Source of the DNA: CAWDPQ01 sp049642465
Lineage (GTDB): Bacteria; Acidobacteriota; Vicinamibacteria; Vicinamibacterales; 2-12-FULL-66-21
Reading direction: 5' to 3'
DNA: 13,173 nt
NCBI GenBank assembly: GCA_049642465.1
Contig: JBAROV010000212.1
Coordinates: 1-13,173 of the forward strand
Positions 1 through 6,831 of this stretch are shown piece by piece. Each line of letters starts with the position of its first letter. Within the stretch, counting starts at the first letter, position 1. The position numbers and the translations under genes are program-made. The notes under the pieces were generated by a model. That model was not told the DNA's origin and searched no databases. It saw only the letters and a list, made by a program, of their open reading frames with translations.

Positions 1-1923
1 GATCCAGCTCACGGCACTCGTCGCCGTCCACGGGCAGCTCGATCCCGTCGTCACCGCGACGCTGCCGTTGCTGCCCGTGGAGGGCACCGAGACCGTGGTC
101 GGCGACACGCTGTAGCTGCAACTCGCCGCCGCCTGGGTAATCGTCACCGTCTGCCCCGCCACGGTCAGCGTGCCCGTGCGCGCTACGCCGGCCGTGTTCG
201 CGGCCACCGAGTAGTCGGTGGACCCCAGACCCGACATGCTCGCGCCAGCCGTGACGGTGATCCAGCTCACGGCACTCGTCGAGGTCCACGGGCAACTCGA
301 ACCCGTCGTCACCGCGACGCTGCCGTTGCTGCCCGTCGAAGGCACCGAGACCGTGGTCGGCGACACGCTGTAGCTACAACTCGCCGCGGCCTGGGTGAAC
401 GTCACTGCCCTGCCAGCGACGGTGAGGGTTCCCGTGCGCGATGCGCCAGTGGTGTTCGGCGCCACCGAATAATCCGTCGATCCCAGCCCGGTCATCGATG
501 CACCGCTCGTTACCGTGATCCAGCCGACCGAACTGACGGATGTCCATGGACAGCTCGAACCAGTCGTCACCGCGATGCTGCCATTGCTGCCGGTTGACGG
601 CACCGAGACGCTGAGCGGCGACACGCTGTAGGTGCAGCTGTCCGCGGCCTGTGAGAACGTCACTATCCTGCCAGCCACGGTGAGGGTTCCCGAGCGCGCC
701 GCGCCAGTGGTGTTCGGCGCCACCGAATAATCCGTCGATCCCAGCCCGGTCATCGATGCACCGCTCGTCACCGTGATCCACCCGACCGAGCTGACGGATG
801 TCCATGGACAGCTCGAACCAGTCGTCACCGCGATGCTGCCATTGCTGCCGGTTGACGGCACCGAGACGCTGAGCGGCGACACGCTGTAGGTGCAGCTCGA
901 CGCCGCCTGCGTGACGACGACCGTCTGCCCGGCAATCGTCATCGTTCCAGTTCGTGCGACGCCGAGCGTATTCGTCGCAACGGTGTAGTCCACCGACCCC
1001 AGGCCCGACATACTCGAACCAGCAGTGATGGTGATCCACGCGACATTGCTGGTGGCCGTCCACGCACAGCTCGAACCGGTGGTCACGGCGATGCTGTTGT
1101 TGCTCCCCGTCGATGGAACAGAAACGTTTGTGGGCGACACGCTGTAGGTGCAGCTCCCCGAGGCCTGTGAGACGGTGACGGTCTGTCCGGCGATCGTCAT
1201 CGTTCCCGAACGGGCCGCACCGGAGTTCACAGCGACGGTGTAGTCGACCGATCCCAGACCGGACATGCTCGAACCGGCGGTAATAGTGATCCACGAGACG
1301 TTACTCGTGGCCGTCCACGCGCAGCTCGACCCGGTCACAACCGAGACGCTCGCATTACTGCCCGTGGATGGGACCGAGACGTTCGTCGGCGTCACGGTGT
1401 AGGTGCAACTGCCTGCAGCCTGCGTAATCGAGACTGTCTGGCCCGCCACCGCGATTGTGCCCGTTCGCGGTACGGACGTGGTATTGGGCGCAACCGAGTA
1501 GTTGAAAGAACCGAGACCCGATCCCGACGCGCTGCTCGTGATCGTGATCCACGTCACTGATGGAACGGCGGTCCAGGGGCAGCTCGAACCGGTCACGATC
1601 GATACACTCGCATTGAGACCGGTCGACTGCGCGCTCACGCTGGTGGGCGAGACCGTGTAGCTGCAGCTTCCGCCAGATTGACTGACCGTGATTGTCCGTC
1701 CGGCCACTGTGATGGTGCCGGACCTGCTGGCACCGGTCGTATTCGGGGCAACGCTGTAACTCACCGAGCTGAGCCCCTGTCCACTTGCGGGACTTGTAAA
1801 CGTCACCCAGCTCACAGAGCTCACGGCCGTCCACGTGCAGCTCGAACCCGTTGTAATGGAGACGCTGCCGAAGCTGCCCGTTGACGGCGCACTGATACTC
1901 GCAGGCGACACGCTGTACGTGCA
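1..1923 (-). repeat. Tandem array of ~258-bp coding repeats (BACON modules)
   Basis: The conserved first Cys codon of each module has its first base at 1923, 1665, 1407, 1152, 894, 636, 378 and 120. The spacing is 258 bases, except 255 between 1407 and 1152. Modules near the N-terminus are divergent, while later ones are nearly identical: 443-639 and 701-897 differ by eye at only three bases, and 1-125 closely matches 259-383. This suggests recent module duplication or gene conversion at the distal end of the array. Confidence 0.9.
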
Positions 1924-1995
1924 CTGCGCCAACGCCGGACGAGCGTCGAGGAGACAGAACAGCGCGAACAAGACGCCGCAGCATCGAACGATCAT
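1..1995 (-). CDS. Secreted BACON-domain tandem-repeat protein, C-terminus beyond window
   Basis: The minus-strand frame from ATG at 1995 stays open to base 1 (665 codons, no stop), so the protein continues beyond the window. It begins with a signal peptide of about 24 residues: MIVRCC, a hydrophobic core GVLFALFCLL, and a cleavage site near ALA-Q. From Cys25 it consists of copies of an ~86-residue unit. Each opens with C-x-Y-(S/T)-V-(S/T)-P, then PSTGSN, a V-x-(T/V)-T-G-S-S-C-x-W core, WIT(V/I)T, and ends in RTGT(L/M)T(V/I)AGQTVT-x-(T/S)QA. This pattern matches the BACON domain family (bacteroidetes-associated carbohydrate-binding-often-N-terminal, broadly defined). Seven full copies and part of an eighth are visible. 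An AGAGGGAG ribosome site lies three bases before the ATG. It is probably an extracellular or surface adhesin or carbohydrate-binding stalk; any catalytic domain would lie in the unseen part. The ligand is unknown. Confidence 0.88.
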   Translation of the reverse strand, partial: MIVRCCGVLFALFCLLDARPALAQCTYSVSPASISAPSTGSFGSVSITTGSSCTWTAVSSVSWVTFTSPASGQGLSSVSYSVAPNTTGASRSGTITVAGRTITVSQSGGSCSYTVSPTSVSAQSTGLNASVSIVTGSSCPWTAVPSVTWITITSSASGSGLGSFNYSVAPNTTSVPRTGTIAVAGQTVSITQAAGSCTYTVTPTNVSVPSTGSNASVSVVTGSSCAWTATSNVSWITITAGSSMSGLGSVDYTVAVNSGAARSGTMTIAGQTVTVSQASGSCTYSVSPTNVSVPSTGSNNSIAVTTGSSCAWTATSNVAWITITAGSSMSGLGSVDYTVATNTLGVARTGTMTIAGQTVVVTQAASSCTYSVSPLSVSVPSTGSNGSIAVTTGSSCPWTSVSSVGWITVTSGASMTGLGSTDYSVAPNTTGAARSGTLTVAGRIVTFSQAADSCTYSVSPLSVSVPSTGSNGSIAVTTGSSCPWTSVSSVGWITVTSGASMTGLGSTDYSVAPNTTGASRTGTLTVAGRAVTFTQAAASCSYSVSPTTVSVPSTGSNGSVAVTTGSSCPWTSTSAVSWITVTAGASMSGLGSTDYSVAANTAGVARTGTLTVAGQTVTITQAAASCSYSVSPTTVSVPSTGSNGSVAVTTGSSCPWTATSAVSWI

Positions 1996-2229
1996 CGGCT
2001 CCCTCTCGGTGAGGACGGCAATCCCCTAGTCGCGTGGGCGGATGTGCTCGACGGTGCATATCCCGGGCCGATGGAATGGGCGGCAAGTTGTTGATTGCAA
2101 GCTATTTACTGTGCGCGCATGGACGGCACACTCCCCAATCTGTGATGACCGGTGACGAATCTGAAATCCGGCTTCCCGGGGCGCTCCTGGAGACGGCCGT
2201 AGTACAATGCGCGTCCCTTGGTCCTTCCA

Positions 2230-2727
2230 ATGACCCAGCAACAACCGGCCACGGTGCTTCTGGTAGAGGACGTGGCGGATACCCGCGACATGTACGCGGA
2301 CTACCTGCGTCACTGCGGCTTCAACGTCACGACGGCCACGACGGGTGCCGAAGCGCTCGATGCGGCGCGCGAGCAGATCCCCGACGTGATCCTGATGGAT
2401 GCCGCCATGCCGGGCCTCGACGGGTGGGCCGCAACGAAACTCCTGAAGAACGATCCGATCACCCGCAACGTGCCGGTCTTGATACTCACCGCACACGTAT
2501 TTACCGAGCACCGCACGAAAGCCCAGGAAGTTGGCGCGGACGGTTTCATCGGCAAGCCGTGCATGCCGGATGAACTGGCGCGTGAGATCACGTCGGCTCT
2601 GCATCGGTGGCGCACCGCGCGACGGACCGAGGCACAGAACGACCGCAGGCCCGCGTCGCAGCGACTCGCGCGCGCCGGTAAGCACAAATCGATGAACCGA
2701 CCAGGGAAGAAGGAAGGATCCGCCTGA
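2230..2727 (+). CDS. Stand-alone CheY-like response regulator receiver
   Basis: A 165-residue protein with one receiver domain (about residues 8-125). All classical positions are visible: acidic pair E13-D14 in VLLVED, phosphoacceptor D57 in VILMDAAMPGLDGW, T87 in VLILTAH, and K109 in GKPC. Residues 126-165 are rich in Arg, Lys and Ser and look disordered, with no DNA-binding or enzymatic output domain. It should take a phosphate from an unlinked histidine kinase and signal by protein contact. ATG 2230 is chosen because it gives the usual short lead-in; an in-frame TTG at 2218 is an alternative. No strong ribosome site precedes either. A TACAAT hexamer at 2203-2208 is a weak -10 candidate without a convincing -35. 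Its stop overlaps the start of the FAH gene, implying co-translation. Confidence 0.9.
   Translation: MTQQQPATVLLVEDVADTRDMYADYLRHCGFNVTTATTGAEALDAAREQIPDVILMDAAMPGLDGWAATKLLKNDPITRNVPVLILTAHVFTEHRTKAQEVGADGFIGKPCMPDELAREITSALHRWRTARRTEAQNDRRPASQRLARAGKHKSMNRPGKKEGSA
2708..2718 (+). promoter_or_regulatory. Purine-rich ribosome binding site deciding a CTG start
   Basis: AGAAGGAAGGA lies inside the end of the receiver gene and ends five bases before CTG at 2724. No other in-frame initiator is near: the upstream in-frame stop is TAA at 2679-2681, and no ATG, GTG or TTG occurs between it and 3003. Confidence 0.65.
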
Positions 2728-3548
2728 AACTGTTTCGGACGGCGACTGCCTGGATTCTTCAGACACGAGACGGCTGCTTCCGGGTTGATCACGCTCCCTC
2801 GCTCACCGCGCGCGAGGACCTGCCGGAGTACCTGGCGAGTATCGCAACCAGTCTTCCGCGAATCGACGAGCCTCTCCCGAGGGATCTTCGTCCTCCAATC
2901 GACAAGCAGGAAGTCTGGGCTGCCGGTGTCACGTACTTCCGCAGCCGCACCGCACGCATCGAGGAATCGCGCGCGGCAACCGGCGGCGGGTTCTACGATC
3001 TCGTGTACAACGCGGAGCGTCCGGAACTGTTTTTCAAAGCGGCGTCGTGGCGCGTGGTTGGACCTGATCAGGCCGTGCGGATCCGACGCGATGCACGATG
3101 GAATGTCCCTGAGCCGGAACTCGCCTTGCTCGTGTCACCGCGCGGCCGAATCATTGGCTACACGGCTGGCAACGATATGAGCTCGCGTGACATCGAGGGG
3201 GAGAATCCGCTCTATCTCCCGCAAGCCAAGGTTTATGACGGTTCGTGCGCGCTCGGGCCCGCCATTCTCGTGGGATCCGATCCGCTGCCGGCGTCGACCG
3301 CGATTCGCCTCGAGATCCACCGCAATGGCAACCTGTGTTTTGCGGGAACCACGACGCTGGCGGACATCAAACGAGAGTTCAGAACGCTCGTGGAGTATCT
3401 CTATCGCGAGACGAGCTTTCCTGATGGCAGCGTGCTGCTGACGGGCACGGGCGTTGTCCCTCCGGACGACTTCACACTGCAGATCGGTGACGAGACGTCG
3501 ATCGCCATTGACGGTATCGGCACGCTGCACAACGTCGTCGCCCGCTGA
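2724..3548 (+). CDS. Fumarylacetoacetate hydrolase family protein (2-keto-3-deoxy sugar acid dehydratase-like), CTG start
   Basis: A 274-residue member of the FAH fold family. It resembles the subgroup containing 2-keto-3-deoxy-D-arabinonate dehydratase more than true FAH. Visible landmarks are VWAAGVTYFRSR (about 65-76), FYDLVYNAERPELFFK (90-105), the metal ligand pair E130 and E132 in WNVPEPEL, D151 in GNDMSSRD, then LPQAKVYDG and a C-terminal GTGVVPPDDFTL. The 19-residue gap between E132 and D151 fits the family's divalent-metal site. Likely reaction: dehydration or hydrolysis of a 2-oxo acid from sugar-acid breakdown, in the cytoplasm; the substrate is uncertain. The frame is open back to 2682, and CTG 2724 gives an N-terminus reading (M)KLFRTATAW, which resembles family starts. 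The next conventional codon, GTG 3003, would remove residues 1-93, including conserved sequence. Its first codon overlaps the receiver's TGA. Confidence 0.88.
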   Translation: MKLFRTATAWILQTRDGCFRVDHAPSLTAREDLPEYLASIATSLPRIDEPLPRDLRPPIDKQEVWAAGVTYFRSRTARIEESRAATGGGFYDLVYNAERPELFFKAASWRVVGPDQAVRIRRDARWNVPEPELALLVSPRGRIIGYTAGNDMSSRDIEGENPLYLPQAKVYDGSCALGPAILVGSDPLPASTAIRLEIHRNGNLCFAGTTTLADIKREFRTLVEYLYRETSFPDGSVLLTGTGVVPPDDFTLQIGDETSIAIDGIGTLHNVVAR

Positions 3549-3559
3549 CGGGGTCAGCG
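3543..3559. terminator. Perfect hairpin spanning both convergent stop codons, candidate bidirectional terminator
   Basis: CGCTGAC (3543-3549) and GTCAGCG (3553-3559) form a perfect 7-bp stem around a GGG loop. The left arm contains the TGA of the FAH gene (3546-3548); the right arm contains the minus-strand stop of the FG-GAP gene (3554-3556). Only a TTT follows on the plus side and no T-run follows on the minus side, so intrinsic termination is plausible but unproven. Confidence 0.45.
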
Positions 3560-4798
3560 TTTGCGGGGCGTCTCGTTCCAGTAGATCTTGATGTTTCGCG
3601 TGGCGCGGCCGGAGGCGACGATATCGGGTTGTTTGTCGCCGTTGAGATCCGCAACCACGAGGTCTTCCGTCGCCATCCCTCCCTCATCGACCATCGTCTT
3701 CGAGGTCAAGGCGCCGTTGCGATCGACCGCGTAAATCGCGACGCCAGGCTTTCCATCACGCCAGCCAACCGCAAGTTCGTCGCTGCCATCGCCGTCGAAA
3801 TCCGCCCACCCGAGCGCGTGACCACCGGCAATCTCCGATTCGATCACGGTTCGTGCCCACAAGCCGGGCTGTTCTGCGTAGATCACGATCGATTTCCCGT
3901 GCCAGGGCTCAACGGTCGCGAGCATTCGCCGGCCACCGACTCTGCCCAGTTTGATCTCGCCCGGCGACCCTTCACCTATCAGCGTGCGAGACCAGCCGCC
4001 CTTGGCACGGCGCTCGAGAAGGTTGACTCCCTCTCGACTGGCAGTCAGCAACTCGTCTTCTGGATCGTTGTCCAGACTAATCGGCAAAAAGTTGTGGAGG
4101 ATGTGTAGTGTGTCGTCCGCAACTTCTATCGGCCACGGCTCGGTCGCTGGCTTCGCGGGAGGCCGCAATATCAGGATTCTTGCGCCTTGGCCCTGCCACT
4201 CGGGCCCTTTCGTACCACGGCCGTGAAGCGGTGTCACAACCAGTTCTCGCGTGCGATCGCCGTCAACATCGGCCCAGCGGATCCGATGAAGCGTGGGCTC
4301 CTCGGTGATGGAATACAGCTCCCACGGCGCGCCTGTCGCGCCCTGCCTCACCCAATGCAGTGTTCCGCCGCCGTTGGTGTTGGAAGGCTGCCAACTCGCG
4401 CCCAGCGCGACATCGAGCCTTCCATCGCGGTCGATGTCGTTGAGCGCCATGCAGACGTTGTCGCGCGGAGTCGCGCCGCTCAAGATCACCTGCTTTTGCC
4501 ACGCCGGCGCACCTGAGGCACTGCCTGCGCCTTTGGACGAGGGCGCGTTGAACCAGACGAGGTCGGTACCGCTGATGGCGACGACGTCGGTGTGGCCGTC
4601 GCCGTTCACATCGCCTGTGGCTACGGCGTACCCGACGCCAAAATCGCTCGCGATCTGCTCTCCCCGAAAGCGAAAGGTCCCCGCTGCGGGCCCCTTCTCC
4701 TGGCCCGCATCTACGGCACCCTGCGTGATGGTCGCGGTGAGGGTCGCGAGTGAGAAAACCAGCCAGTACTTCGTCAGTCTGTCCACGCTGTTCTCCAT
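3554..4798 (-). CDS. Exported FG-GAP/VCBS-repeat beta-propeller protein
   Basis: A 414-residue protein with an N-terminal signal segment: basic start MENSVDRLTK, then hydrophobic YWLVFSLATLTATI to about residue 25. It carries repeated calcium-loop motifs of the FG-GAP/VCBS type: DVNGDGHTDVV (63-73), DIDRDGRLDVA (121-131), DVDGDRTRELV (177-187), a degenerate DNDPEDELL (243-251), DFDGDGSDELA (333-343) and DLNGDKQPDIV (384-394). They are spaced 45-90 residues apart, consistent with propeller blades. It is probably periplasmic or secreted, with a binding or structural role; no catalytic domain is visible. ATG 4798 is chosen because it gives a clean signal peptide. An in-frame ATG at 4810 and a GTG at 4855 are alternatives, and the nearest Shine-Dalgarno-like GGAAG is poorly spaced for all of them. 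It is convergent with the FAH gene, only five bases away. Confidence 0.85.
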   Translation of the reverse strand: MENSVDRLTKYWLVFSLATLTATITQGAVDAGQEKGPAAGTFRFRGEQIASDFGVGYAVATGDVNGDGHTDVVAISGTDLVWFNAPSSKGAGSASGAPAWQKQVILSGATPRDNVCMALNDIDRDGRLDVALGASWQPSNTNGGGTLHWVRQGATGAPWELYSITEEPTLHRIRWADVDGDRTRELVVTPLHGRGTKGPEWQGQGARILILRPPAKPATEPWPIEVADDTLHILHNFLPISLDNDPEDELLTASREGVNLLERRAKGGWSRTLIGEGSPGEIKLGRVGGRRMLATVEPWHGKSIVIYAEQPGLWARTVIESEIAGGHALGWADFDGDGSDELAVGWRDGKPGVAIYAVDRNGALTSKTMVDEGGMATEDLVVADLNGDKQPDIVASGRATRNIKIYWNETPRKR

Positions 4799-5017
4799 GC
4801 CGGCGAGCATACTTCCGGACCAAGTGGCATGACAACGCCCGCCCACGCGGGTCAAAGCGAAGGCGGCGCTGGGTAAGATTGTCCGCCTACCGTATTCCCA
4901 TCATGCAGAGGTCTGGGCTATGGCTCACCGCAAATGGTTGAGCACGAAGGGAAATTTCAGTCTCGTTATCGCGGGCGGTATTTGCACGTTGTACCCCCGG
5001 CGAGGAGGTGGCAGTCA
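4799..5017. other. Divergent intergenic region, promoters not resolved
   Basis: This 219-base spacer separates the FG-GAP gene (minus) from the small 79-residue gene (plus), so it should hold both promoters. A TAAGAT at 4874-4879 is a weak plus-strand -10 candidate, lying 138 bases before the ATG. A minus-strand TTGACC (4855-4850) resembles a -35, but no good -10 follows. Nothing else stands out. Confidence 0.3.
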
Positions 5018-5257
5018 ATGATCTGGCTGTTCCATCGTTGCGGCGAATATCTCTCGTGTGAAGTGCGAACGTGCCTCGAGAACGCCGGATTCGAATTGCT
5101 CATCGCGCGGTCGGGCCGCATTCAGCTCGAATGGTATCCAGATGAAGGTGAAATCGAGCAGCGGTGGGACCGCCTCAGTCGTGAACTTCGCCGCGAAGGT
5201 TGGGGAGAACTGTACGGCGAGCGGAATGAGGTCCATCAGGGCGCGATGCGTCGGTAA
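5018..5257 (+). CDS. Small conserved-looking hypothetical protein (79 aa)
   Basis: I do not recognise this family. The start at ATG 5018 is supported by a strong GAGGAGGTG ribosome site at 5002-5010, seven bases upstream. A longer frame from ATG 4934 lacks such a site and adds an Arg-rich, unlikely N-terminus. The protein begins MIWLFHRCGEYLSCEVR, with alternating residues suggesting two or three beta strands (about 1-39). It ends in a charged helix EIEQRWDRLSRELRREGW (about 45-62). There is no signal peptide or membrane segment, so it is probably cytoplasmic. It has three cysteines (C8, C14, C19) at spacings too irregular for a clear metal knuckle. Its 3' end overlaps the oppositely transcribed glycosyltransferase gene by 22 bases. 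It could act in regulation or be a small fold of unknown role. Confidence 0.65.
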   Translation: MIWLFHRCGEYLSCEVRTCLENAGFELLIARSGRIQLEWYPDEGEIEQRWDRLSRELRREGWGELYGERNEVHQGAMRR

Positions 5258-6831
5258 ATGAGGATCGTGGGCCCGGGCCGCTCGACCGTGTAGAACCTGG
5301 AGAACGGCATGAAGAAGGCGTCCTGTTGATCGTAGACGGCCGACCGCGCGCGACCGCGTGTCGCCGTGAGCGTGTGCACGAGCGAGTATTTCTGGCGAGC
5401 CAGTTCTCGTAGTTCGAATGGGGCGCCGGAGTAGAGCCGCAGCGGCGATTCGTCAAGCACGAGCCAGTCGGGTGTACGCCCCTCGGGATGCCCGAACGAT
5501 TGCGTTGCCGGATCGAAAGACCATGGATGAAAGCGGACGTGCGCGAGATCAAGATGCGAGTACGGCCCCGTTGCATCGTGCAGGGACATTTCTGACGTGA
5601 GCCGCGGTGTCAACCATCGAGCTGCCAGCACCCGTGTATCGGTCTTCGAGAGCAGAACGTCGAACCACACGCTGTTCACCAGCGAAGGCACCGCGATGAG
5701 GAACGCAAGAATCGCGATCACCTTCCTCCGCGGGAATCCTCGATACGACTCCAGCCACGAGGCCAGGTGGATGACCGCGATCGCGGCCGAGAGACACGCC
5801 AGCGGCACAAGTGGAAGGACGTAGCGGAAAAACACCGTCTGCCCGCTGCCGATCGAGGCGTAGAACGAGACGGCAAAGCCGGCAATCACGACCGCGTGCG
5901 GTCGGTAGTGACGAAGAAGCGGGGCCACACCGGCCATTGCCGCAACACAGGTAGGGAGTCCGAGCCCGTACGGCAGCGAGCGCCGCAAGTGATACCACCA
6001 ACCTCGGCCCAGATCGATCCCATGCCCACCCGACAAATGGCTCATCGTGAACCGCAGATCTCCATCGAACGTGTCGAAATCGAGGACCGCGTACGGGGTG
6101 CCGACCAGGAAACCCACGCCAAATGCCGCGACGAATACGACTGACGGCAGAAGAGAAGCTGGATGAACTCGTCCACCCACCCTCCAGAGCAATACCATCT
6201 GCGCTGCCGCCATTGCGCCGACAATCGCAGCGGCGCTGTACTTCGTTGACGCCGCAAGCCCGCCGGTCAGCCCGGCGATCGCAAACAGGCGAAGCGGGAT
6301 CGAGCTCGGCGCTGCAACGCCTGCTACGCTCGCGCGCAGCAGGATGGCGAGCGATAGCGTCGCGAGCAATGTCATCAGGACGTCGGTCATCGCGAAGTGC
6401 GAATCGCGAACGTGAAGCAGCGCCACTGAGAGAAACAACGATGCGAGGAGGGCAGCGGTCCTGCCGGCGAAATGACTCGTCATGCGAAAAAGCAGAACGA
6501 TGGTGACTGTCCCGGCGAGCGCCACGAACGCGCGGGCCAGCAGGAAGTAACTTGCCGCGCTCAGCTCACCCTCGGTGGCGAGCGCTCGATGCGCCCACGA
6601 AACCGGCGCGAAAAGCGCCGCAAACACGTAGAACGTCAGTGATGGCCAGTGAAAGAAGTGCGGATTGGGGTCCCCCTCGAGCATCTTGAGGGCGTGGAAG
6701 ACCGCGACTTCCTCATCCGGACGGGCATGGAGGTACGGCAAGCCGAACCAAATCGGGAAGAACCTGAGCACCGCGCCGAGGAGGACGATTGCGGCCAGCC
6801 AATGACCCGCCGGCGCTCCGTTAAATCTCAC
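5236..6831 (-). CDS. GT39-like integral membrane glycosyltransferase
   Basis: A 531-residue polytopic membrane protein of the dolichyl-phosphate-mannose/ArnT type (GT-C fold, GT39/PMT_2-like). An N-terminal membrane helix (about 11-30) is followed by the characteristic acidic loop motif ARPDEE, with D39 and E40 as the expected catalytic pair. A second helix-rich block contains FHWPSLTFYVFAALFAP, then eight or more further hydrophobic segments to about residue 390. A soluble C-terminal domain of about 140 residues holds the C-terminus. The family moves a sugar from a polyprenyl-phosphate donor to lipid, glycan or protein outside the membrane; the acceptor here is unknown. The start is GTG at 6831, overlapping the end of the MFS gene by 11 bases, with a GAGG eight bases upstream. 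Co-expression with the transporter is therefore likely. Confidence 0.85.
   Translation of the reverse strand: MRFNGAPAGHWLAAIVLLGAVLRFFPIWFGLPYLHARPDEEVAVFHALKMLEGDPNPHFFHWPSLTFYVFAALFAPVSWAHRALATEGELSAASYFLLARAFVALAGTVTIVLLFRMTSHFAGRTAALLASLFLSVALLHVRDSHFAMTDVLMTLLATLSLAILLRASVAGVAAPSSIPLRLFAIAGLTGGLAASTKYSAAAIVGAMAAAQMVLLWRVGGRVHPASLLPSVVFVAAFGVGFLVGTPYAVLDFDTFDGDLRFTMSHLSGGHGIDLGRGWWYHLRRSLPYGLGLPTCVAAMAGVAPLLRHYRPHAVVIAGFAVSFYASIGSGQTVFFRYVLPLVPLACLSAAIAVIHLASWLESYRGFPRRKVIAILAFLIAVPSLVNSVWFDVLLSKTDTRVLAARWLTPRLTSEMSLHDATGPYSHLDLAHVRFHPWSFDPATQSFGHPEGRTPDWLVLDESPLRLYSGAPFELRELARQKYSLVHTLTATRGRARSAVYDQQDAFFMPFSRFYTVERPGPTILIYRRIAP

Noticed and set aside
1..1923. Regular repeats considered as a CRISPR array or non-coding satellite.
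   Set aside because: The period (258) is far too long for CRISPR, there are no short identical repeats with unique spacers, and the minus strand is one open frame encoding a recognisable domain with a signal peptide.
374..2086. Long minus-strand frames at 374-1294 and 1355-2086 rich in His, Arg, Gln and Cys.
   Set aside because: They are shadows of the repeat gene in another frame; their periodicity simply copies the module period and the composition is not protein-like.
2203..2208. TACAAT as a confident promoter for the receiver gene.
   Set aside because: No acceptable -35 lies 16-19 bases upstream, so it is mentioned only as a weak candidate.
3003..3548. FAH-family gene starting at GTG 3003.
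   Set aside because: It would discard in-frame conserved family sequence (VWAAGVTYFRSR) and has no convincing ribosome site.
3554..4798. FG-GAP protein considered as a PQQ or sialidase-type propeller enzyme.
   Set aside because: The repeats are DxDxDG-type calcium loops; no Asp-box or tryptophan-docking motifs and no catalytic residues are visible.
4934..5017. Longer start at 4934 for the small hypothetical gene.
   Set aside because: The extra residues are Arg-rich with no ribosome site, whereas ATG 5018 has a near-ideal one.
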